From: Druceiella hillmani
Taxonomy: Eukaryota > Arthropoda > Insecta > Lepidoptera > Hepialidae
NCBI GenBank assembly: GCA_039881145.1
Contig: JAYKKI010000061.1
Coordinates: forward strand, 9,460,001 to 9,524,000
Direction: 5' to 3'
DNA: 64,000 bases
Every line of letters begins with the position of its first letter. Within the stretch, counting starts at the first letter, position 1. A program made the position numbers and the translations under genes. Below are positions 22,966 to 33,900 of this stretch, one piece after another. The notes beneath the pieces are model-generated. The model did not search any database, was not told the origin of the DNA, and saw only the letters and a list, made by a program, of their open reading frames with translations.

Positions 22966-24420
22966 ATTTCTTTATTTTAATAAGCAACAGTTATTATGTT
23001 AATTTAGAAAGAACTCTATGTATATATTACGCCATCTTTATTTAATACTATTTTTAAGTATTTAAGTTATAAGCAATTATGAAATGAATATATATCCATT
23101 GACCGTCTCACTAGCACACGGCGAGTTTTCTGAAAACGTAATAATATTTTATGTGTATATCACGAGGGTTGTAAGCTACCCCTAGTAGCTAGTAGTGGAG
23201 GAAAATATTTGTTTCGCAATTGATCGTCCTATATGTAAATGGGCGAATAAGAGAAGAACTGATACAAGAATAATTTTTGAATTTGGAATTATTTGTGTTT
23301 TACAAAAAGTATCACATTCACTATCAATCTTTAAAGTAGCTTTGACTTCGCCTGATACGCATGTTATATTAAAACATTTACTTTGCAAATGTTGAAAACG
23401 ATGACAGAGCTGGCAATTAATCAACCTAGTTTTATTTTGTATCCTTGTTTTAAAACTGTGTGAAGTGTTATCGAAATTTGTGTATTCAAATAACAGAAAA
23501 GGAAAAATTAGGAGTGTAATTTAAAAATAAGATTATTGCGAAAATTTTGAATCTTAGGATAGAAATCCGCTAAATATCTTGTTGAAAGAAAGAAATCTAC
23601 GCACCGCAGTACATTGCTGTTCGTTGACTTATTATTGTGATATGATATTTTATATTACCGTTTATGCTGTTATTCCCAGCGGAGTGAACTTGTAATTATT
23701 AAAAAATATTTAAATATTTGTATTCTATGAAAGGCAGTCTTTATTTTTTTGTCACAAAAGTTAGTTTAGGCGTAAAGGTGTTACAAATCAATAAAAGTAT
23801 TAAACAACCATTCAAAAACAAACTGTTATGTTCCATTTATTTTTCGTAACATCCTTGTTATGTCCTTGTGCACATTCTTTGAAAAAAGACAATTTTTTAC
23901 TTTATTTAACAATAAATGTTTTCCAGTATACAATAATTTATAATTTTAAATTTGAAACTATACTAACGATTTTATGTTCACGTCTCATTAGCTGGAATTA
24001 ATCAATGCTTAAAAATTCACTTTGCTTTCGTTAGTGGATACGGACATGACTTGGTTACCTCCTATTAAATTTAATATATAATTGCGACAAACTAATATTA
24101 TTAGTTGAAAAATGGGCATAACGCTACTAAAGTTACATAAAGTTACTAAAATGTAAATAGTGCATAACTATTGTTTAAATAACACTTAAAAACAAAAATA
24201 TAAGTATAAGGTAATGACATTATGAACGAAAGGGTGATAGAAAAGTGGGTCTTTTAACATTATAACAAAGTGTGAAGTCAATAACTACTTCGTTTACCTT
24301 AAACCTAAAACATAAACCTTTTACTTCAAAAATCTTTTACGCTCAAACTGTAAAAAAATATAAATTAATCCAAGTAGTGTCGCTACTGGACTACTGATCT
24401 TAACTAACGTGCTCGTGGGG
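22966..24420. other. Downstream flank of UGT copy A
   Basis: AT-rich DNA with one recognised remnant, the gag zinc knuckle at 23280-23480. Nothing else coding was recognised. Confidence 0.55.
23280..23480 (-). pseudogene. Non-LTR retrotransposon ORF1 (gag) zinc-knuckle remnant
   Basis: The minus strand reads FKTRIQNKTRLINCQLCHRF and continues QHLQSKCFN, then CVSGEVKATLKI and ECDTFC. The CQLCHRFQHLQSKC segment is a CCHC knuckle with the spacing C-x2-C-x4-H-x4-C, followed by a decayed second knuckle. This is the C-terminal arrangement of jockey-type ORF1 proteins, which bind RNA. It lies on the strand opposite to the endonuclease and RT pieces at 24421-25290, so the two are either different insertions or separated by an inversion. 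Confidence 0.55.
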
Positions 24421-24474
24421 AAACAGTTTTGTCAATAGAACGAAATATACAACATTTTCAGAAAGAAGGAATAG

Positions 24475-24735
24475 AAGAGCCATACATTCATGTCACCATA
24501 ATTATTTTTCAGCTTAATGGAGCTGACATAAGTATTGGTGCTGTCTATTGCCCACTACGTCACAGTATCTAGAAAAGTCAGTATGTCAACATATTTAGAA
24601 AACTTGGTCCAGGATTATGACGAGTAGTCAGTCGTGATCCCCAAATATACTGTTTGGGGATCACGACTGACTACTCCGGGTAGTAGCTGAAGTCTTTGTT
24701 CAACGTATAGCACCAGTATTCCAGCCCCATGATAT
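24475..24735 (+). pseudogene. Jockey-like retrotransposon endonuclease fragment
   Basis: The plus strand reads FQLNGADISIGAVYCPLRHS, a stop, then KSQYVNIFRKLGPGL, typical of the AP-like endonuclease domain of jockey-type ORF2. After the palindrome at 24622-24676 the domain resumes with [12 protein letters not shown], which follows the GGD.NAKH segment in intact elements. The missing segment is replaced by an inverted copy of the next 24 bases. Stops show the copy is dead. Confidence 0.6.
24622..24676. repeat. Perfect palindrome, 24-bp arms, 7-bp loop
   Basis: Left arm GAGTAGTCAGTCGTGATCCC plus CAAA, loop TATACTG, exact complement on the right. The right arm is genuine endonuclease-domain sequence; the left arm is the inverted extra copy. 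Confidence 0.93.
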
Positions 24736-24739
24736 GGTG

Positions 24740-24741
24740 TA

Positions 24742-24799
<58 letters not shown>

Positions 24800-24822
24800 T
24801 ATATATATATATATATACACAT

Positions 24823-24868
<46 letters not shown>
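24740..24868. repeat. (AT)n microsatellite
   Basis: Long TA tract interrupted by AAGTA, ACACATCC. It separates the endonuclease piece from the reverse transcriptase piece. Frames of repeated Ile-Tyr on both strands are artefacts. Confidence 0.95.
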
Positions 24869-24871
<3 letters not shown>

Positions 24872-24984
24872 TCCTGGTCTATTTAAGAAATTATGGCGCA
24901 AAGCTATTGTCATGTTAACATACTTATATAATGCTTATTTTGGGTTAAAATATGTTCCGAAATGATTCAAAATAGCGGAAAAAT

Positions 24985-25290
24985 CATGTTAAAAAACCTG
25001 GTAAACCAGCAGAACAGATAACATCGTATCATTACCAATATCACTTTTACCCTCAATATCTAAATTCTTTGAGAAACTATTGCTGAAACGACTTAAACTA
25101 CTCGTGAATTTCCCTGATTTCCAGTATGGATTTAGAAATAAACATTCAAACATCAACCAAGTCCGTAGAATAATAGTCATAATCGAAAATGCATTCGAGG
25201 AAAGAAAATATTGCCCTGTGGCGTTCTTGGACGTATCACAGGCTTTTGATGGAGTGTTGCACGTCTTTTTCGTAATTTTAGCTTGAAAAG
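24985..25290 (+). pseudogene. Jockey-like retrotransposon reverse transcriptase fragment
   Basis: The plus strand starts at KPGKPAEQITSYH, which corresponds to the KPGKP...SYRPISLL entry of jockey RT. It continues EKLLLKRLK after a frame change, then FPDFQYGFRNKHSNINQVRR and AFLDVSQAFDGV. The last part is RT motif A (LDVSQAFD). Catalytic YADD and everything downstream are absent. The reading changes frame once near 25075. It is likely the same insertion as the endonuclease piece, with internal sequence deleted. Confidence 0.75.
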
Positions 25291-25489
25291 TTTTGGAGGC
25301 AGGAAAGAAACATGTTTTATGTAGAGATCTTCAACAATATTTCAAAAATGACTTTTTTATATTTCGAAAAAACTGTTGGGTTTATCATAACTTGCCTGAT
25401 CATGAAAAATATTTTTCTATTAAATTTATCTATCAAAAACTGAGACATAACTGTTTCTTAGATTTTTACTATTTTAAAATATAAATATA

Positions 25490-26870
25490 GAACAGTAAAA
25501 TCCATCAGTACGTCGAATGTTAGCTTCCTGCAGTAAACGGTTTGTGAGAGAAATGGTTGTGTAAGACGGAAGGATGCACGCGTGAATGATTATAATATAG
25601 TTAAGTTTTTTCGAATATTTCTAATCATATATTTAAAGTACCAGTATTCCCACTATGATGGCAATTTTATAAAAACACCGACGTCAAATCACGTTTTCAT
25701 GCAGTCATCAATATAGATACTGAAGGTACTCGACGTTGTCTAACTTATAGGACTTTCATTTATTTAATGATCTAATTTTTCTAATTTTGCCATCCATTAT
25801 TTTGAAAGAATGGGAAAACTTTCAAACTTATTTTTACAAAACAAACGCAACAATAATCATTACAGCACTGTTATGTTGTAAAACAACATACAATCTATTA
25901 TGTTCCAATGTATAATACATCTATTCCCAGGATTTGACTATCCAAGGAGTTTTCAAAATAAAAAAATTAACTTTTTCCATTGAATCGTTTTAACAATGAA
26001 AATTCATACCTACACGTCAATTTTAGTTATTATGTGTAATTTAGAATATTATAATAACATGAGTCATTATATTTGAAAAGAACAGCTTTTCCATAACAAT
26101 TTTGAGTTTGTATTTGCCTTTTGCTTTAACTTTTTGGTCTCCAGACAATTAATATTATTACAGCATGATATTTGACATTTGACGGCCGACTTTTCCGTCT
26201 CGTTAATTCCATCATACATTTTCACGATACGACGTGAAAATAATTCATAAATGTATCACATACGGTGCAGTTTTCATTACTCATTCGGTATGAATACAAT
26301 TTTGCATATCTTTGCTGTGATAAGACAAGGGTTTTTATAATGATTTACTTAATGCATTTTTAGACCTTCTACCATAGTTATAAGATGTATTTCTTTTTCC
26401 TCGGATCAATTTTTCAACACTAAATGACTAAGGGACACTTTGAAATAGTTATAAAATTTAACATACTATAATGACGGAATAATAATCGAAAACTGCCATC
26501 GTGCAAATAATTGAGAATAAAAAGTAAGACGCGTCAATTAATTTTATCAGCGAACGTATAGACGAATATAGTTGAGCTAGAATTTACTGTCATCTTTATT
26601 TTTCTTTTGTGTATCAACAATAATTAAGAAAGCCATGTAAACGGAAAATAATTTATATCCTTCTGGAAGAAACACATCTTTCCGACACATCTTAACGATT
26701 TTTTACTTTTGTTTAAGTAGTTGCTTCGATACTTCTTACGATAAAATCGTAAGAAGTATCGAATTTCTAACAAATTTCTTAATTTCACATTATTAATATT
26801 TTTATAATGTGTACACATATATTCAAAGATGATTTAGAATATTAATATTTTATTACACGAGAATATTAAT
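25490..26870. other. Stretch without a recognised gene
   Basis: AT-rich, with only short frames. A perfect palindrome lies at 26725-26763. Confidence 0.5.
26725..26763. repeat. Perfect palindrome, 18-bp arms, 3-bp loop
   Basis: Arms TTCGATACTTCTTACGAT and its exact complement around AAA. It lies just beyond the 3' end of the minus-strand UGT pseudogene. Confidence 0.9.
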
Positions 26871-26876
26871 ATTACA

Positions 26877-28237
26877 TTACAAAAACGCTACAATCGCTAC
26901 AATTCCCGCTAGTAAAATGGAAAGTACGTCGAGCATGCAATACTAGTAGAAGGAGACGTCCAACAGTGGACTACGCAAGTGGGGCGCCCCCTTGTGTCGA
27001 AGCACGTACTCGGTCCACCAGACCGCTCGTTCCACTGGATCGTATATACTGGTCGTATATCAGGATATTAAATTTATATTGATATAAATTCGAGAGAAAA
27101 GTGAGAAAATATGGTTAAAATAATATTTTTCTTCTTTGATAGTATTATGCATCATGGAATTTATACGTATACGTTTACTACCGGTATGGCAACTATAAAT
27201 ATATGCGTTTATTACAATAATATTACAGAATATAACGTTTACTGACTTTCGGAAAATATCGAAAATAAGTTAATAGACAATAAATTTATTTGTATATTAT
27301 GCTTTCATCTCTACAAAAGAGTCGACGTGAATGTTTAGACGACTTAATCACCAATGGTTGTAACGCATTTAACTACGGTTTAATTTCTTATTTCTTAAGG
27401 GGAATAAATTAGTTTCACTTAAAAATTAAATTAAATAGATTTATTCACAACGAATCGAAACCACGTGATGTAGTATTAATCCGTGTAAACCCGACTTTCG
27501 TTATTGTTTTTTATAATATTTAAATGCTGTTGGAAGTTTCTAAGAGTCAATCTACAAATTGCCCACCTGAAGATGTTGTCACACAACAACATTTAGGTCG
27601 TGGTTAATAATTTAAATAAAGCAGAAGTAATACTGCATCACGTAGTTTCAATTAATTATGAATAAAAATGAAGTGTTAATGAATTTCTACGAAATTAACG
27701 GCAAACATATTTAAATAGATTTTCCTGTAGGCTATTTGTACGCAACCATATGAAATATGGAAGATATTTGTGATAGGACAGTCATATTGTAATATGAAAT
27801 TTCATTATTAAAGAAAATTAATGCGCCTATCTTGACAGCAACCTGAATAGAAAAATTGTAACACATGGAAATGGTGAGAGGTTTGTAGTAGTTTCGTTTG
27901 CGATTTTCCATACAAATTAAAATCAGTATATATATATATATCTAAATTTGTCAAAATAGTGAGACTTTGCTTCACCCAATCTAAATACATTGATTTTGAT
28001 TATTAATGTGTCTTACTTCTTTCCGTTCATTATTTTTATGATGGCTGTTCTTAGTTCTTGTTTTGTCACCGTATTTATGTCAAGTTGGACACCTATTTCG
28101 AAGTGTTCCAATCGTTTGGAATTGAAGAACTGATCTGAGATGAATGGTATTCCAATCATTGGCACTTTGTATTTAATTGCCTCTTCTGTTGACTGAAGAC
28201 CGTTTCGAGTAATGAATTATTATAACGTTTGGATGTT
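26877..28237 (-). pseudogene. Minus-strand UDP-glycosyltransferase pseudogene (exons 3 and 4 only)
   Basis: Exon 3 lies at 28017-28237, with acceptor CCACAG and donor GTAAGA on the minus strand. It reads [49 protein letters not shown], close to exon 3 of the other UGTs. It is 221 bp, one more than copy B, with a one-base insertion before GLQST. Exon 4 (about 26877-27060) reads DPVERAVWWTEYVLRHKGAP, HLRSPLLDVSFY, a TAG stop, then YCMLDVLSILLAGIVAIVAF, the start of the membrane helix, and a TAA. A one-base insertion disrupts the DQP segment. Exons 1 and 2 were not found upstream on that strand. This is an older paralogue, oriented opposite to copies A and B, and shows the locus once held more UGTs. 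Confidence 0.85.
27444..27662. mobile_element. MITE-like element with 35-bp imperfect terminal inverted repeats
   Basis: Left end TTCACAACGAATCGAAACCA, right end complementary to TTCATAATTAATTGAAACTA; both continue CGTGATG.AGTATTA inward. Internal sequence of about 150 bp is not coding. It sits in the intron between exons 4 and 3 of the minus-strand UGT pseudogene, and its arms match those of the element at 19911-20016. Confidence 0.65.
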
Positions 28238-28239
28238 CT

Positions 28240-29690
28240 GTGGATTAAAGATAATGTTAGAATAAAAATTCAATTAAAAACCATGGTGGAATTCGTTTCA
28301 ATTAAAAGTTAAATACTTGGCCTTTATTCTCTTATGTTGTAATTCGCTTTTATCTCTTATTTAAAAAACAATTAATACCTTTGGACGAATCATATCTGAT
28401 ATATCAGTTATTTTTAGTTTTTTCTTTTAATATTACAGAAATAAGCAGTAGAAATAGAGTGATGGAAGCAGTCAATCTTTTTTGCATAGTCTTCCAGAAC
28501 CATGTTTGGTAGAATATAATGTTTAGGGCCAAAAAAGATTAGGGATTAAAAGGGGAATATAAATCCAGAAACGAAATACTTCTTAGTATTTCTGAAGAAA
28601 AATAAACGAAACTTTAAGAAAAATAAACAATTTTATTGTAATATCCCGCAATTGACACTAAAACTTAAGATTGATATTTAGTTTATGCTATGAAAATCAA
28701 TAAATTTTTGTGGAAATAGTTTTGATTTCTCTTTTCATTAATCAGAACCTAATTTAAATTGTCAGATTATTGGACATATTCGCCACCACTGTCGATTTTT
28801 CCGTGATTTAATTTACTCATATGAGTTATGAATAAAAGAAAACACGGTTGTTACTGACATTCACTGAATTATTATCCAATTATTAAAGTTAGGTAATGTC
28901 AGTATTTACCTTGGTGACTACGTAGAAACATGACTTTACGTTGGCATGGTTTTGTTGCAAAATGTTTGTGTGTATTGAATTGCAGGATTAATTTTTTTGA
29001 GAAACTTTAACGTAAATCAACAGATTCAGTCGAAAACAAATAAATCGATTTTTTGCCTAAAACATGTTTCTTTAAACAAAAAAAACTGAAAATATAAAAT
29101 CTTGATCAAAAGAATGTAATTCTCTATAGAAATGTTATTTTATAATTTATTTAACAATAGCATGTAAACACAAGTATGTGAGTACAAAAATATTTCATTA
29201 GCAATAATCGGTGAACAGATTGTTGGTTTCAATGAAAGTAGCCTATTTTTCGGATTAAGGTTATGGGGCTTAAAATGTTATTCGGCATAATGTTAACCAG
29301 CTTGTACGTGTTTTTTCTTTCTCTGTGTTGTTTTAGATCGTATTTCTAATAAATCAAATAGGTAAGAATCTTACGCTTTGAGTGCGTTCCATGGAATCTC
29401 AGTACAGTTTATATTTGGGCATTATATGCTATTTTCTACTAACCATTTTATAGTGTGACATAACGGATATTTGGGACAAAGCAAAATATTTTGCGGGAAC
29501 TTATCAAATTTTATGTTAGTATCAAAAATATTGCACAACGATAGCTTTAGTGTTCTTATCAATATATTTGAGCATTTTTTAACATCTATATATTAACATC
29601 GAGGAAGAATAATGTATAAAATACCTAAATAAAAAAGCCAATGCATAGAGGAATACCTTTATATATTGGCCTTTGTTCTAGGTATTCAGC
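28240..29690. other. Stretch without a recognised gene
   Basis: AT-rich. I looked here for exon 2 and exon 1 of the minus-strand UGT pseudogene and did not find them. Confidence 0.5.
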
Positions 29691-29789
29691 TTTCAACCAG
29701 TTTCGGAAAGCCAACTCTGGTTTTTTCCTTTATGTACTGCGCCTACCGCATAAAGTTTCACAATGCGTCGAGGACCATGAATACAGTTA

Positions 29790-30910
29790 TGTGACCTAGT
29801 GTCATACGTCAATCCTGAATCCGCCCATTACAACTGCTTCTTCGGCTTCTTCGCTAATAAACCTACTTTTGTGGAGCAAAATGAAGTTTGTTTTTAATGC
29901 CCTAGTCAATCCCGGAGAGGAGTTTGCTGTCTCCGGACCAGTTATCCAGCTATTTTTTCTATCTTTTTTAAACGCCCTTCCTGCCAATAGTAGTGTATCA
30001 TCTATACACGCCATAGCACTTCATCTTTGAAAGGGTATTGCGATTATCTTATAGACTAGATTTGCGTCTGCCGTTGGTCAATGTTTTCTTAACTTTTTGC
30101 GTCTGTCCGGTTAATAAGCAATTGGATCTCAAAAGTAAACCATAATTATTGGACAGAGGTCCACTAACATTCCCCTCGTCTCTAATACAGATAAAATGGC
30201 TGTGTCATCAGACATTATCAAACGTGCCAGAAATATCAAGAAAACACCAGGAATGTAGTCATCTGAGCATGAGTATACCTATGATAAAGGGGTAGATGTT
30301 GCATCTTATGTGGACACTCTGGGTCGAAAACCAAACTGGTTGGAAGAACCGATGAGAGAGCTAACAGTGCCAATAAGCGCTTGCCATTATTTGCTCCAGC
30401 AACTTCCCGAAGGCTAGAAGCAGCTCTGTAAAACTTTAGGTCGCTAGGCGATTTGGCCATTATTTTTGAAGATAACTTTCAACCTCCTTACTTTGCAGAC
30501 CTTAGGAATGTGACCTTCCTTTAGATGGCGGCTAAAAACCGAAGGTAAATTAGGTCCTGTCATACTGCTTTAATATTTCTATCGTTGATTTTTATCTATG
30601 ACTGGAACCTCATATACAATCAAGGTTTTATATGATGTCAGTTTATTCAGAATGCCCGGATCGTGAGTAGGAATATTCTAGCAATATCCGTGATGCGTCG
30701 TTGTTCACCAGCTTCGAGAGCAGAATCGTCATTAGGGAAAAGGTTGGTCAAAAGGTAGTTTCCCAAATCCTATCGGATTTCCTTACGTTAAAAAGGACGA
30801 ATTTTAATGGAATCCGTATACTTCTGCATACGGTTCCTCAAAAATATGTATTACCTTTTCGTCACAATGTCGCGAAAGGGCTTAGTTCTCTTAACCTCTC
30901 TATTATTATT
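29790..30910 (-). pseudogene. R1-like non-LTR retrotransposon reverse transcriptase remnant
   Basis: Read on the minus strand across frame changes, the RT motifs occur in the right order. LFPNDDSALEAGEQ is near 30720, then LKEGHIPKV near 30510, AFGKLLEQIMA near 30400, QFGFRPRVST near 30320, the motif A segment FLDISGTFDNV near 30235, IDDTLLLAGRAF (decayed YADD box) near 30000, and NKLHFAPQK near 29880. The FAPxK and LDISGAFDN-type segments point to the R1/LOA side of the non-LTR tree. Several frameshifts and stops make it inactive. The two minus-strand open frames here (30236-30460 and 29802-30014) are pieces of it partly in the wrong frame. Confidence 0.75.
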
Positions 30911-30929
30911 TATTTAAAAGTCACACCTC

Positions 30930-33900
30930 CTTCGTGTTTGATAGTACATGCTGGTGGTATTGTTCTCTCGTTCGTTTCTTTGAATGCGATTCGTGGAAAA
31001 TTTAAAATATTTACAGGAAAATCAAAAAATAACGTTTACATTAGTTTGTGGAGTTCAAAATCATTTTTTTCATAGAATAACATAAGTATTATTGATAATT
31101 ATCGTAAAGTTTCACTTACGCAGCATTAAGTATTCGCCCAGTTGTCTTTGGTGAAGCTTTGGTACTTTCACTTCATTGTTTTCGTAGTTTCTTATTTATT
31201 TTAAACAAATCACAGATTATTTCTAGCCTTAGTTTTGATTTCCACTGGATTCTTATTGTTGGAAATTTGCACATTGTTTTCTTCCGATATATTGGCAATG
31301 ATATTTTTATATAGGCAATGATTTCCAGAGATTGGTTTGTAAGTTTCTATTAATAACCATGTCCTCATACTCGGTAGTAATTATTTTACGTCTCTTCCCA
31401 TGTCTATTATTTTAAAACCCAGTCCGTCTATCTACAGTTATGCAACTTCGTGGGAACAATCTTAGTTTTGGCGATATGGATTTGGAATTTATTTTGTTCA
31501 CGAAGAAAACGAAATTTTATATCGCAAACTGATTATAGAAGATTTTTAGGTATATTTACCAGGATAAAGCCAATATCTAAAATCAAATCTCAATAACTGC
31601 AACTGAGAACTTGCAAACTGAGAACAAATTGCTCGCTTACTACATTAAAAAAAACGAGCAAAGTGAAATTGGCTTACCAAATATTTTATGACCTTTCACA
31701 AAGGCGGTTTTATACCGATTGCATAAAATACAATGCTAATTTTACTTTTTACTCGCTCCATTGACAATTCTGCAGACGAGGTTATTAAGTTATTGGGTAG
31801 TGCACGATCAATCAATATGCGTTTATAGTTTTTCCCTCAAAAGTGGGCGTATTTATTATGCACTCGCTGACGCCAGGTATAACGTTTTCTTAATTTTATG
31901 TATCTTAATAACAATTTAATATGTTTAATGTAAAAAATGTGTTTGTTCGTTTGTCTTGTTACATAATCATACGGCCTCTATTTCATTAGTCGATTCTAAA
32001 TTTCATGAACATGTAGATATTTACACCAGAAAAATCAATAAGGTAGATTTTACCTCATATAATTCAGTAATTCCTCACCGAATAAAAAAAACGTTTTCTG
32101 ATTCTAAATATTTAATATTTGTTTCATTTCGTTTGTTTTAATGAATAATAGTAAAAGCCTTAAGCACAAACATACACATTGCGACATTACTTACATATTT
32201 TCAAATCTTTCATATTATATGTTAACATTTGGAAACCAGCGCTTTATGAAATGAAATAAAACTAATTGATTATTTTGTTATGGAATTCTTGGGGCGTGAG
32301 ATGTTCTAGTATTTTTGCCATCGCAATAATTTCGTTATTGTCACAAGTACATTGCTAACATAAGCTCACAAAAATGCATCGCTGATTATTTATTTTCTGG
32401 AAAACATTTTTGATTTATTGTTTTTTCTGATTTTCTTTAAAAATCTGAAATTTTTCCATCATTGAAATCTCTTTTTACTTTTATTTGCTGGTTTTTAAAT
32501 TTATTCGTTTAGTGGTTTTAGGAAAAACGACCGGTGAAAATAAATTCTATAAACGGAGTTTCTGTAATGGGAACTGAAAAGAATATTAATGAAATTACTT
32601 GTTTTGAGATAGTGCTCGCTTCAATCACTGTTCAGTTAAAGAAATGGACAAAAGTTTTTTCAGTAAATTATTTTTAAAAAATCTTCCTCATTTTTCATCT
32701 AAATTAATAGTGTGAAAAATTATGAAAATGGTATCAGAAAGCATAATACGAAAAAGGTTGTTTTCATAAACGCGAAAATATTATTTTTTTCGCAACAAAT
32801 ATTTTTACTAAGGAAAAATAAATAAAATAAAATGTTAACGAAATACGTAATAACTCTTTAGAATTATAAAATCTAACACCATCAGTCACTTTTTAAATGC
32901 CATTTAAAAAGTAAACTATTTACGGATGAAAATAGTAATAAATCACATAAAAAAACATTAAAACTTAGTCGCCGTTAGGAAATATTCCAATTGTGGAATA
33001 TGACATCAATAACCAGCGTGTAAATAAAGGCCTGATTTAGGAGAAATAAGAAATTGTGTTTTAAAAAAAATGTAAATGTTTTTAGAAATATAAATAAAAC
33101 CAAACAGTTCAGTGAGTTTTAAATATAAAATGACATCACATTTGGGATCAGAACACAAAACAAGAGAAAACTGCGCTTGTATTCACATATATGCGCATAT
33201 ATTATTTCTTTCATAGGTCAAGAAATGTTAACATGGAATAAAACTAAGTGCATAATAACTCTTAGAAACGACTATATATGGTGATCAATATTTTTAAATC
33301 GCTTTTTACATGTGTTGCTAAAATTTATTAAATATAAACTGTTAATCGAAAGAGAATCGATTCATATCTTTGGGTGAGTCAATGCAGCTTTCAGTTTTAA
33401 GATGGTTTAGGCATAAAATTGTAATTTACACAATTATAAAGTGGCTAAAATTCTCTTTACGATGACATTTTTGAGAAGGGTTAGAGTTATTTTCCATAAA
33501 TGATGTGGAAATCAAGGAAAACAATATGTCCGTTGTTTAATTTAGAATATAGTTTCTGATAGAGATAGTTTTTGTTTACATTATGTCGAAATATATTTTT
33601 TTCATTAATTAGAACGGTTTTTTTTAATAGGGAATATACGTTTTTAATGTAAATTAAGAGGCTAATTATTTAAGGATCTGGATGATTGTTATTACATAAA
33701 CGAATTGTGAGCAAAAATCAAGGACAAAAATTCCATTCTATAAACAGGACGAAGGGTAGCAGATAAGGTTGCAAATAGCGAATTTATATTATATTCATTT
33801 TAAGTAATTATAATGTCTTCAAAGTTGCATTTTTACAATTGACTTGAATTATTCAAGAGAAAACGTATCTAAAAACTAAAAAATGGAACTCTCCTTATTG

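Noticed and set aside
25293..25484. Frame following the jockey-like RT piece
   Set aside because: I could not match it to the next RT motifs, and it may be unrelated flank.
30701..31075. 124-residue plus-strand frame
   Set aside because: Its left part is antisense to the R1-like remnant, and the rest shows no motif.
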